From Antitrichia curtipendula (taxonomy: Eukaryota > Streptophyta > Bryopsida > Hypnales > Leucodontaceae), in contig OX579640.1 in NCBI GenBank assembly GCA_951230915.1, positions 15,272,981 through 15,336,980 on the forward strand: DNA of 64,000 bases, written 5' to 3'. The notes beneath the pieces are model-generated. The model saw only the letters and a list, made by a program, of their open reading frames with translations. It was not told the origin of the DNA and made no database searches. Position 1 is the stretch's first letter. Each line of letters begins with the position of its first letter. Position numbers and translations under genes: made by a program. Positions 12,151-23,423 of this stretch are shown one piece after another.

Positions 12151-12559
12151 TGAAGTTTTGCTGTATATCACCAGAAATTCAATTGCATCCAACTACAGTA
12201 CAAAATAAATTTGCAAAATTCACCACAATTGACAACCTCAACTAAATTTTTGGAGTCACAAAAAAAAGATAGAAAAAAAGGAAAAGGAAAAGATAGGAAA
12301 AAGAAAAAGAAAAGGCTGGGAAAGTCCTCCCCTTCAATGTCCCTATCCACATAGGAACTCATCCTCGTGCACGGCCGTTGCGCAACTTGCTTCATTTTCC
12401 AGGAAGGATTTGAACTCAGACAAGCGCGCTCGCATTTCGAATTCTTCGCATTGGTGAACACATCAACGTGAGCCATGCATCCCCCGCTGTGTCAGATTTT
12501 GGATTGAAAACTATGTCTCTGTAATGGGTCAGGCTGGAATGGTTGTCACAGGAATTGTT
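12151..12559 (+). promoter_or_regulatory. Probable promoter/leader region of the 13.5-kb gene
   Basis: GC-richer sequence (about 12320-12560) follows an A-rich stretch near 12260-12310 and lies upstream of the tandem repeats and small gene. A minus-strand ORF (12168-12476) overlaps it but is rich in low-complexity F/S translated from the A-rich tract, so it is not called as a gene. Confidence 0.35.
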
Positions 12560-13470
12560 GTTGTTTCATTCGCAGTTCGTGGATGCTTGGGCATGCTTGA
12601 GGATGCATATTATGTAAGAGACGCGAGATCCAGGGCTTAAGTAATTTTGAGATTATGATGATTGTATGAATTTGAGTGTGTCCATTGCGAAGGTTTTCAA
12701 ACCCTAGGTCGAGGCAGGGGTTTCGTTTATGATCACGAGAAGTGTATACAGTCATTTCTAGTGCTGCAGAATTTCGCATCGGTGACTGTGGATTTGAGGG
12801 TGCGATTTGGATTTCGCAGAGCTTCAAGAGACGCGAAATCCAGGGTTTTAGTAATTTTTGAGTTTATGACGAATACATGAATTTGTGCATGTCCATTGCG
12901 AAGATTTTGAATCCGTAGGTGGAGGCAGGGGTTGGGTTTATGATCGCGACAAGTATATATAATCACGTGCAATGCTGTAGAATTTTGCAACGGCGAGAGT
13001 TGATTTGAGGGTGCATGGGGATGCTGGGGGATGCGTATTACACTTGTAAGGAAGGCTGTAAAAGACGCGAATTCCAGGGGAATTGAAGTAATTTCGGGGT
13101 TATGACGATTGTACGGATGCCAGTGTGTCCATTGCGAAGGTTTTGAAAACCTAGGTGGAGGCAGGGGTTTCATCCAAGAGAAGTTTAGACAATCACGTGC
13201 AATGCTGTAGAACTTTGCATCGGTGAGTTGATTTGAGGGTGCATAGCCATGCATATTACACTTGTAAGCGAGGCTGTAATAGACGCCAATTCCAGGGTTT
13301 AAGTAATTTCGGGCTTACGACGATTGTACAGATTCAAGAGTGTCCATTCCGAAGGTTTTGTCGTAAGAATCTCTAGGCTTGGGCAAGGGTTTCGTTCATG
13401 ATCGCGAGAAGTAAATATAATCTCGTGCAATGCTGCAGAATTCGCATCGGTTGAGTTCACTGGAGCGTTA
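12560..13470 (+). repeat. Four diverged tandem repeats of about 210-235 bp
   Basis: Each unit carries, in order, a GACGCGAATTCCAGGGTTTA-like block, an AAGTAATTTCGGG..TTATGACGATTGTA block, GTGTCCATTGCGAAGGTTTT, GGTGGAGGCAGGGGTTTCG, a GATCGCGAGAAGT block and GCAATGCTGTAGAATTTTGC. The GTGTCCATT landmark recurs near 12677, 12888, 13122 and 13338. The array ends about 40 bases before the acceptor of the small gene, so it probably lies in a 5' leader intron or leader. Overlapping minus-strand ORFs (12546-13520) are translations of the repeat. Confidence 0.85.
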
Positions 13471-13513
13471 ACATGTGGAATGCTACCATTGTTCCCGTCT
13501 TGAATTGCAGAGT

Positions 13514-14503
13514 ATGGCACGCGGCAGCAAAATCAAGGACAAGGACGGATACGTTCCACCATGGAGACAACCTGCGCCTCCACCGAAGGAGAAATTCGAC
13601 AATTTGAAAATGAAGGCCGTGAGAGAGCCCGGTAAGGGGGCAACCATGCACGCTCCGCCACAGCGGAAGCGAGGAGGGCTGCCCACGCTCGACGACTCTA
13701 AGCCCAGCCTGTTTGAGTTCGATGAAGATCTCACCATGGCTTTCCAGCGGAACTTCCAGGTTTCTTATGGTCTTGCTTCTTGTTGCCAACAACAGAGGAC
13801 CCACTTGTTGTAGTTGAAATTGAGAATGATTCTGTGTGTCTGTGTTTCTATTTAGTCTGGCGGATTTTAGATTTAAATTCAACGCTATGTCAGACTGGTG
13901 ATTGAACCTCCGTGAAAGCTTGCCCATATCTAGTCTGCATTATTCACAACTTTTATTTGTTAGGGTTATCCCTACTTTTTCTCTGAAACAAGGGCAGTTC
14001 CACCATTTTGAATGAATTTAAGGATAACTCGATTGTTTGTAGGTAATGTATGTGTAGTACGGACGGTGAAGCAAAACATGTGAATTTAGGGTTTCATTAG
14101 TTGTGAGGATAATTTTTGCTTTGCCTGACAAAGTCAATTGGTGGTTTGTGTTGCAGTTTGTGAGAAGGGCTTTGAGCCTTGACACCCTCCTTATGCCTTT
14201 GCCACCTCACGTAGCGGGCAGCATTGCACGAAACGTTGGTTTTTTTACACGCATTTTCACGCAGTTTTTTGGTGAGTATCTTTATCTCGTTTATCGGTGC
14301 TTGGTGTTCCCATAGAGACTTTGTTTATAAATCGATAGTCATGTTTTTTGTTGAACATCCAGCTTGGCACATCAGCAGTTTTGATTTGAGGATCTGAATG
14401 TGGTCGTTTTTCCTGTTTTTGTACAGATCCCAAAGGAATTGAGGGTGCTAGGAAATCTATGGGCCTTGGATTAGAAGGTGGGCGCAGAAAGGTGAAGGAT
14501 TAG
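13514..14503 (+). CDS. Small basic protein of unknown function, three exons
   Basis: Exons 13514-13759, 14157-14271 and 14427-14503 join in frame (phases 0 and 1) to 145 codons plus stop. The ATG lies four bases after a TTGCAG acceptor at 13510, implying a leader intron upstream. The protein has a charged, proline-containing N-terminal half (MARGSKIKDKDGYVPPWRQP), a central acidic FEFDEDL patch, then a C-terminal half that looks like a conserved core: FVRRALSLDTLLMPLPPHVA, GSIARNVGFFTRIFTQFFDP and GARKSMGLGLEGGRRKVKD. No signal peptide or clear membrane segment is visible. I do not recognise the family. The first donor (CAG|GTTTCT) is weak, but the frame closes and the other sites are good. 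Its 3' end faces the aminopeptidase gene. Confidence 0.7.
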
Positions 14504-14681
14504 AAGAGGCTTGCAGTAGTTCATATATGGACAACAGAAATAGAAGAGGAGGAACAGGTGTACCCATGCCAATGAGGAGCCACGGTGCCCAGCACCTCAC
14601 TGCAATGTACTTTTCATGTTTTAACCTTGGTAGGGATTTGAAAGCTTAAGTTTTAAATGTCTTTTTCTTGATTTTGTACAT

Positions 14682-15625
14682 AGAGGAACCAAACTGCGTT
14701 TTTTGGCAACATAGAGATATTGGGCAGCTCACTACAGATGAAATTTTTATTTTTTATTTTTTGAAATTTTCATACAACATGTGCTCAAGGAGTGGCTTTT
14801 AAGGCCCAACCATTTTCATAACTTTTGATAGCATGGTTAAATAGTTTTAGTATGATATATAAATTTCTTTGAACTATAGGCAGTTTGAACACCTCAACAT
14901 TTCTTAAAACATCACTTTTGTAAGAAATAAATTTTTAAAATTTGGTTCTCTCTATATGTATGTATGTGGAAAGCTTTTAATCATCTCATTTTGATTAATG
15001 AGATGAAAGTCACAAGGAGTTTTAGTTTGCGGGTAGTTGTGGAATCTTTTCTCTAAAATAAATTTTGAAGTCTTTTATTTAACTTGATTTTCAATCTTTA
15101 AAAAATAAAATAAAATTACAGGATGTAGATTGTTTATTACAATATTACAACCATTGGGATTGGCATTTTTCAAGTCCATAACTAAATGCTTATCAATTTA
15201 GTAATTTGAATCATTCTATACTTCTTTCTACTTACTATTTTTTCCCTATATGTTATATAATTCCAAATGATATTCAAATTTTCAACTATGTAGCCAACTT
15301 GCCTTGCAGAATGAATCCAAAGAAGCACCACCAACATGGACATTTTTTCATACAAATGTGTCCTTGTGAAGTGTAGCTACCTGATTTTCTGCAAGTCCCC
15401 CCTAAAAGGTTTTTGTCACCTCAAATGCTAATATCTTGCAATCTACATGGTGAAAATTTCTGAATTTTTTTTCACATCTTCTCAAATCAGTGTACTATAA
15501 GATCCTATAGTTATATGTGTCCAAAAATGTTTTTAAGAAAAAATTTGATATTTATACTAGAAATGGCAGTTTTAGAGCGTTTTTGGTGAAACTATAGTCA
15601 CTCCTACCAATTGCCACTCCTACCA
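14682..15625 (-). mobile_element. Inverted copy of the ~950-bp element at 33446-34402
   Basis: Read on the minus strand, this region follows 33446-34402 almost end to end. Matching blocks are the GGCAACATA/CAGCTCACTA segment (14700-14750), the TCATAACTTTTGATAGCATGG segment (14815-14840), the CTACTTCTTTCTACTTA-like block near 15215, the CCAACTTGCCTTG..GAATGAATC block (15295-15320), GAAGTGTAGCTACCTGATTT (15368-15388) and CTAATATCTTGCAATCTACA (15430-15450). Ends are degraded. No ORF. Confidence 0.8.
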
Positions 15626-16115
15626 ATTTTTTTAATCCAGTTATTTTTCCACAGGCACTAGCTAACAATGAACTAACCGACAATTCTCCCCAAATATTGA
15701 AAGAAGTAAAATATAGGGTGAGAATAAGGGAATAGAGTTATTCATGAGGTCTACTTCAAGTAGAACTCATGAAGGTTGAAAGATTCTACAATTCAACGAT
15801 GTCAACTTAGTGATATAAGTCTTAAATATTTTAGAAATGGACTAGAGTGTGTTCACCTTAGATGTTGAGCCAAATTAGACTTTCAATGAAACACAAGGAC
15901 CATTCAGGAAGTAGTATATGATTCCATTCCAAATTCTATATCCATGCCATCCAAAAACCCATTTTACTTTAGCAAGTGTCCTCAATCATCAACATGGTTT
16001 GAATAGTACGTGACCTTCTAATGAAATTGTTCTAAATGCTCTGAAGAAACTACGACTATAACAGCTTCAATTAACACTGTCAAATAATTACCCTAGAAGT
16101 CCAAAACTAACAACA
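15626..16115. other. Intergenic DNA between convergent genes
   Basis: No ORF or repeat was recognised. It should contain the 3' untranslated region and polyadenylation signals of the aminopeptidase gene on the minus strand. Confidence 0.5.
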
Positions 16116-19100
16116 TCACTTGGAGATCGTGGCAAACTCTTCTGTCGGTGTAGTATCCCCGGTTTTCACGATAGGTCTAGTGTTCCTCTGCAACCAATTT
16201 CGTGCATCTCCTTGTACAAGGGGGGATACCTGCGAAGACCAACCAATAAAATTTAAAAAAAAGTGTGCTCAATCCACAATGTTTTCTAGCAAAAGATTAC
16301 ATTCCACTACAGATGCTTCTCAACATATTCGCTGTTGGTGAACTCGATTTCTCGCAATGCTCATTTAGTAGCAACTATTGAATATATGCCCAGGTTACTA
16401 CAGAAGAAAGCACAGTAGACATCACATTCAACTAACTGTGGTGTATCTGAAAGTACCTACGTAGACTGGGAAGGGAGACGGTCTCAAAGTTCAGCCTATT
16501 CCTAACATCAGTGGTAGAGAGCAGTGCTAACTTATTGGTGCAGGCAATACAAAATGCAGAATAGAATATGTAAAGCAGAATATACCTTGCTCCAGACTTC
16601 AGCATGGTAATCGTTGAGCCAGTTGAGTTCTTGATCTGACATTAAATCCATGTCCAATAATTTTGCCTACAACACACGTGATGAAGCACAACCATTAGTC
16701 CCACACAGATAGGTTTTACTGGAATGAGATACACTAAGGGCCAAGAATTGGGTACAATGTTACAACGTTACATTCAACCATGGTTGCTGTGATACATGAG
16801 GAGTAATATACCAAACTAACTCACACTCAGTACGGGCGAATAATTTGCCATGAAATGTATGGGAGTTTAGGGTAAACCCTAAACCCTAAACCTCACCTGA
16901 ATAGGCAGAAACGTCAACCGCTCGAATCCAAGAAATGTCACTCCCCCAAACCGATTTGCTGTGTCTTCCTCTCGGACAATTAAGAGATTCTAACAAGCCG
17001 TTTAACACGAACACAAGTCAGGTCCCACTCTCGTGCTTATGAGATGTTGAATTCTCGCCAAAAAATCACATCTGCTCACAATGATAAATCAGAAGGAGAT
17101 CAGACCTCAATTCGAATGCCAAAGGCCCGGTCTTCATAGTATCCAGGTTCATTGCTGACAATCATTCCCGCTGCCAACCCTGTCATGTTCCCAAATCGTG
17201 CGCTAACACTCTGAGGTCCCTCGTGTACATTCAATGCTGCTCCCACTCCATGACCCGTTCCTGCAAGCCAATATAAAGTTAGGGCTTGTTACTATCTCTT
17301 CAATCACCTGCCATGGACCATAATCCACACGGCATTAGACATTCTAATGAATTGTTAACACTGAAGGACCACCCAACCATAATACGGTTACAAGCTATCA
17401 CTGATAAGCCGCCTCAACGGCGGATATTCATCATTCTCCCAGAAATTAGTATTTTCAGAAACTACAACATGCGATATTTTAAATCTACATCAGTGAAATC
17501 AGAAGTTTCTTAGACAACTGTTTGATGTCATCTCAACGTAGCAAAATACACTAACATCGGGGAAAGTTTTGATCTTCTTAGAATCAATTTCCTCTTTTTT
17601 ATTACCATAATCACCCAACTTCAAACCAATTCTATCAAAATTCAGATCTTATTCATTATGATTCTTCAAAGTTTAATGCTTCAAAACTTGATTTTACAAA
17701 GATTGACTTCCAAACAAAGTTTGCCAAGATTAGAGTATAACACATTTTTTCAACGTGACTGAACAGATAATTTCTTATCACTATATTTCAAATTTTCTCT
17801 TTCGACACAAACTTCGGAAAATTACAGAAATCACATACTACAATACATCTAATTTCTGTTCGAGATCCTAGGTACTTTAGGGGTTACTCAAGGCACTTAT
17901 TGCAGTTCACAAGACAATTTATTCACGACTATGAAAAAGTACCATGGCGGTAATCGAGACCAATTTTCCACAGCGATGCTCTAGCAAATGCATCCAACAC
18001 AAACCCTGGTGTATTTTCCGGAAAGACAGCAGTATCCACTCCGATATGACCCTGCAGATTGACATTATATGAGACAATACCAATCCAAACGAAAGCACAT
18101 CGAGGCAATAAGCACCGAGACCAAACCGAGAACGCTAAAACCAGAGCTGAACAATATGACAATATAACTCACAAACTAATCAACGGGAACATTCAGAGGA
18201 AATATTTTGACTTTAAGTTCCTAATTCTGGGAAAACAGTATTTTAAGTCAATAAGTTTAGTATCTGAACCAAAATATCCACTATTAAGATCCGAAAATAA
18301 TCAGGAGTTCGAACCTGCAGAACTCGTGTAAAGCATTCTTTCTGGCGAGCACTGGGTGTCCCAAAATGTACTGTGCGTGTAATGTCCGTGGTGCCATCCA
18401 CAAATTGCGCTCCACTATCTAACAAATACAGCAGTTTATCATCCACGTAACCACATGTTGCTGCCTCTGCTCTGTAATGTACAATGGCACCGTTTGGTCC
18501 AGACCCTGAAACAAAAAAAACTCTTTCATTTAGTTCGATAATACTTCTTGAATATGGATCCAACGATAGATTGTATCCAATTCAAAACATGTGACAAGAA
18601 GCCAGACTAGCTGGAACAGCAGGATAACGCAGACTTGTTTCAAATGATCAAATACACTAATTAACATTTAAAAGTAAGAGACAAACCGCTAATAGTCTCA
18701 AAACTGGTGTCCAGAAAGCCGGACTGCTTCGCCCGAAATTTCTCCAGCTGATCCGCAACCTCAACCTCTGATAATTTTCTCTTATCATCCACTATCTCAC
18801 TCTCTAACCAAGCCCAAAATTCAGAAAGCGCAGCAGCATCCCTGAAGCAATATCCAGGAGATCAATTCAACTAACGAAGGATTCCTTCAACAAACGTAGC
18901 GAGAAAGTCAATTCGAGTGTGGTTGGAGAGGGTTTTAGATGGAAATAAACTAAAATTGAAGTTGGAATATATTGAAAATCATCATGGTGCTCTTTTTGTA
19001 ACTTCTCCTAATCTATCCAGATCTTTGAGGATTTCTTTCGAGGGATTGACAAACAGATAGAAAGAGAATAATGGAGTCATTGAATCATTGATTGACAGAT

Positions 19101-22100
19101 TACAAACAAATTGAAAAGCGAAGCGTTCCTTCAACAACCGTGGTCAGAAACATGAGTGAGAAGTGCGACAAGATAAAGACCAGAAAGCAACAGATCTCAA
19201 CCAACGATGGTACCTAAGATGAGCTTGACGCATTCCTTCAAGCTCTGCCTCATTTTTAATGGCCTTCGCAATGCCTATAGGTGAAGGTCGGTGCAGAGCA
19301 GCCGGCCCATCCAGTTCTTCCTTGTCTGTTGTTGATCGCCCCTTACTGCCACGCTTTTTAGACCTTGCGGTTTCTAAATCTTCATAATATTGCGCGCAAG
19401 CATCATCAAATGCATTTTTTATAGCCACACTAACTCTTGAAGAATCCAACCATAATTTCGCCCCTTCTGCTGCCAGCCTGAGTCAAGCAATGGGTGCTAT
19501 TGAGAGCATAAGGATCAAATCATTCCCATTCCACTCTTTCCCTTAGGAATGAAAAAGTATAGTGCTGTCTTGAATTAAAGCTCTAAATCATACAGAAAAC
19601 CCAGAAAATCTTGCATAATACAAGTTTCTTCTAGTGGTACAGTTCTTCCAATTTAAACTATATTCTCTTACTCTGGTCATCTGTTATAGACAGAAGAGGA
19701 TAAGGCACATGTAGGGGATACCTTCTGATTTCAAATACCAATGATGTGTAAGGCTTCACGGAGACTCCAGCTTCATTCAAATGTGTCAAAACCTCAGGGG
19801 TGACTTTGGAATCATCAACAAAGAGGGACGCAGTCTCCAGTTCCACAACCACGTATGCATATGCCACTGGTGAGTGAGGCACATCGTTACCTCGCTGCCC
19901 ATGCACATATCATAGGTTAGTGATAATCCACAATAATTGTGCAGTACAGTTTCGTTAAAGCCTGACGTCTGGGAAAAGTGGATCCAGTTTCTAAAGCTCA
20001 TCACTTCACAAAGTGCCCACTAGGTGCGACGTAAAGCCAACTAAGAATGCAGATGCCAAGAGGTTGGTTGGTTGTCTCTACCCCAAGAGGATACCCCAAG
20101 CAATGATTCAAAGATATAGAAAGCTCTGATGCCCAACTACATGAGACGCGCTAAAAAACAATAGAAGCATGTTAGGGATCATTCCAAAGAATCAATCTCT
20201 TGTATTTAATAGAATTGTGACATATGATTATAGAATAGTGGCATTTTAGATGGTCAATAGCATTTTTCAATTGTTCAATCTGTGAAAGAATGAGAATGTA
20301 GTAGTCCGACATTTCTATTTGGAGTAGAGAAGCTTCTTCAAATCGAATGCTTGGTTAAAGTATGCACCATGTTTAATAGCCAAGCTACATCGTCGAGCAT
20401 GGTAACCACCATAGCCGTTGCCCCAGCACAAGTCAGTTCCTTCCGCAGGTTGGCAAGTTTTGAGGCCACATCCACCCCAGCATAGCGCAACTCATGCACC
20501 CTCAAAGGTTTTGAAGGTGGTTGAGGCCTTCCCTTCCCCCACACTTTATCCACCAAGTTATCCTCATACACTAGGACAAGCTCCTGATCTTTCTCAGCAA
20601 GCGTTCGTCTCAGTTCGTCACCTGCATCAGCCGAGAACAAAAACTGTACACAAAATAAGATAGCTCAGATGAAGGCTTATTTGAACTAAAGAAGAAAATA
20701 ATGACTTGTAAAACCAGTCCTCAAGAGCAGTCATGTCAGTCTAGTAATACCACAACTTGCAATCAAAACAAGACATAATGGTCTTCGCTAAACATGACCA
20801 GAGAGTTAAAGGCGCTTACCGGGTCAATTCCAACCCTGGCTCCCTCTGCTAAATTCTCCTTCAGCCACTCACTAGTGGACGGGGTGCCTGGCGTGCCTGC
20901 CCGCATGAGTGTCCACTCATGCCCAAGCTCATTCTCGGCCTGGAAGTCAGCAAATCACTCGCACTCAGATGAAAGCCGATGGCGCAGACTAACTATCAAA
21001 CATGTCACAGTAAGAGTAGATTGGTAATGACTAAAATTGTGTAGGCTAAAGTGATCGTACTCGTTAACCCCCACAAGACTAAGAAGTCAAATTTGGCCTC
21101 ATGCTTGTTTGGCAGTTTTGAGTAGGTCATGTGGGGACTTTCGTTTGCCAAAATTTGTTCATTTTCTTACCAACACATGCAATGTTCTTCACTGATTCCG
21201 GTGAGATAAAATCTGACCCCCTCTGAATTACTGATTTTCACAATATGATTAATCAAATTAGACATGTTTAAACTATGATTTCTAGGGGTTGAATGTTTGA
21301 AATGTACTAGTATTCTGCCTCTTGCATACCATTCCATGAAAACCTCCACGTTAAAGATGAAGTCGAAGTATTAACATTCTTGTTCTGTGACCACCTTCAT
21401 GTCCTTAAAAATAAATTCTTAGCAATTGCACATGGTGTTTTGAGCTATGCAGCCCTAAAAAACAGTACTAAAACACAACAGACAGGAAGCAAACCTGTAG
21501 AAAGTAGCGTCCATCTGTCCACAGAGCAGCCTTATCCTTTGTGATCACAGCTGTGCCAGCACTTCCTGTAAATCCTGATATGTAAGCCCGGCGCATGTAG
21601 CAGTCTGCAATGAACTCGCTCTGCATACAGTGCCCACATCAACCAGCATTAATTCCAGAGAAAAACATACCATCTTATTGTCAGTGCACAACTTAAACAA
21701 TTTGAGCAAGATTGAAATCTGGACGACTGAACCTCCTCAACTTTAAACTCAAATCTGCCTCTGACTAATGATTTCATGAGGATACCAGAAACCCGAAATT
21801 GTACCGACGAGAAAATATGATTCACCTGGTGAGCATCTTCAGAGGGAACGACGTACGCATCCAAGCCTTTGTTATCAGCAGCTTTTTCAAATTCTTTCCT
21901 CAAGTTCGCCAATTTCTCATCTGGAGGAAAATCTTTTTTTGCTGCCTTGCGCCGTGATGAACTTGGCTGCGCCACAAAAGAGTCTCCAGCAGCACAAGTC
22001 GCAGTTGTAGAAGTAGTTTTCCCCCTGACCTGCAACAAAAACTTACAACATTTAGAATAAGTGAAACCACACCAGAAAGGATACAGCCCCCTTCTTCATG

Positions 22101-22768
22101 CATTCAACTTGGACTGTTCACAAAAATTAGATTCGTCAATCTCCCTGTGGTCACAATTTTCGTACAGAAGCTCCCTATGATTCCTTGGGAGACCACTGAC
22201 GGATGATGAGAAGAAGATAAGCTCTGTGATGATGTCTAAAGATTTGAAAAACAGTTTAATTGTACTGAAAACCTTGTTATCTATTGCAGAAAGTGACTAA
22301 AGGTAGCAGCACAGTTATGTTCAGGCACTTCCAACATGAAAACCCTAATTCATTCCTCTCAAAATCTGAAACACCATTCCCCGGATTTGCCCTACAGCAT
22401 CATAGTATCTGCTTAAAATAAATTCTATGGGAAAGAATGTGCATCACAGTTTTCAGACGTGACATACACGATCCGAAAACAACTGAAAAAAAACCCCAGA
22501 GCGCAACAAACCAAACGCTTACAAGTCTCGAATTCTGACCGAACACTGTCACCCCCTTTCCAACATGCTCCCGTCCGATTCTCGTGCTCCTAATTCGACC
22601 AAGCAGGTTCAATTTCTTCCCACGGACAACATGATTCTTACCACCAGTCAAATTTCGTGCAGGGCTCCATTTGGGGACCAGAAGCGCGCAGCATCGTTGT
22701 TGCTGGGACTGGAACAATGGGGTGGGCATGTGGGACAGCAACGCGCCCACGATCGCTGCTCTGGTCAT
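16116..22768 (-). CDS. Xaa-Pro aminopeptidase P, plastid-type, 14 exons
   Basis: Metallopeptidase of family M24B that removes an N-terminal residue preceding proline. Exons: 22768-22523, 22029-21826, 21620-21495, 20939-20820, 20643-20368, 19894-19722, 19477-19214, 18841-18687, 18505-18315, 18051-17943, 17260-17106, 16989-16897, 16666-16586, 16229-16116. All junctions keep the frame, giving 768 residues. Two creatinase/prolidase N-terminal domains (about 120-440) precede the pita-bread catalytic domain (about 455-690). The five metal ligands are present with the spacing of human XPNPEP1: D551, D562, H625 (GTGHGVG), E659 (SNEPGYYE) and E673 (FGIRIE). The first 110 residues are rich in R, K, S and Q and poor in acids, as in a chloroplast transit peptide; length fits the plastid isoform better than the cytosolic one of about 645. 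The ATG is the first in frame and faces the neprosin gene. Confidence 0.93.
21114..21291 (+). repeat. Dispersed ~180-bp repeat, copy 2 (aminopeptidase P intron 3)
   Basis: Lies between exons 3 and 4 of the aminopeptidase gene. It matches the copine-intron copy and the 38.0-kb copy through GTAGGTCATGTGGGGACTTTC-like, CCAACACATGCAATGTTCTTC, TCTGAATTACTGATTTTCAC and ATATGATTAATCAAATTAGA segments. Confidence 0.75.
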
Positions 22769-23423
22769 GGCGGACTCTCCAATTCAAAAATCAAACCACA
22801 AACCAAGCCACTACTTCCAACTCTTTGGACATTCAATTCAGAGATTCCGCAATTTCCACTGGCGCAATTGGAATTTCTTGCAAATGTGACGTGAAGACAT
22901 TGGTAATGACGCAGATTCGAAGGAAATTCTACGAATGTGCTGACATTGTTGGGAACCACGAGGTCCAGGAATTTGTTCGCGCGACGTGAGGGTGGCGTGG
23001 TGGCGCTGGGCGAATTCGTTCCGCAGAAAGGCGAGCGCGGCGGATGGAAATCTGAGGATGACATTTTTTTCATCCGTTTCTTGCAAGGTTCAGTTCAGTA
23101 CGGCAGTAGCAACCTTACATCCACCCCCACGGTACGGCTATAGACTCCACAACACAGCCATAGGCCTCCTCCCTGTCCCCTGTCCCCCTCCCCCTCTCAA
23201 CGTTCACACGGAAACCCCGAATTTCCCGCGCCTCTTCCCAGTTCTGCAGTTAAGCTTTAAGTCGCCGTTGCAGCTCTGCTCTCAACTGACAAACTAACGT
23301 CAGCTCCCCTTGTCTCTTTAGCTATTCCGTAGGTTCATGTTTTCATGTTTTCGCTTGTGTTTTCGGTGGATTTTTTTCGTTGTGGAGATTGTGGAACGTG
23401 AGTGATCGATTAGTTTTGGGATA
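22769..23423. promoter_or_regulatory. 655-bp divergent promoter region
   Basis: The ATGs of the aminopeptidase P gene (minus) and the neprosin-domain gene (plus) are 655 bases apart, so the two genes share this upstream region. It is GC-richer than introns and has a pyrimidine-rich stretch near 23160-23200 (CCCTGTCCCC, CCCCTCTC) close to the plus-strand gene. Short ORFs here in all frames are by-products of composition. No TATA box was identified with confidence. Confidence 0.6.

Noticed and set aside
12546..13927. Several 70-173 aa ORFs on both strands
   Set aside because: They translate the four tandem repeats or shadow exon 1 of the small gene; the same peptides recur with unit spacing.
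16865..16895. ACCCTAAACCCTAAACC as telomeric DNA
   Set aside because: Only two or three units, lying in an intron of the aminopeptidase gene just after an exon; too short for a telomere or interstitial telomeric array.
19625..19637. TTTCTTCTAGTG as a CACTA end inside an aminopeptidase intron
   Set aside because: Matches the MITE tip by 12 bases but no subterminal similarity or opposite end was found.
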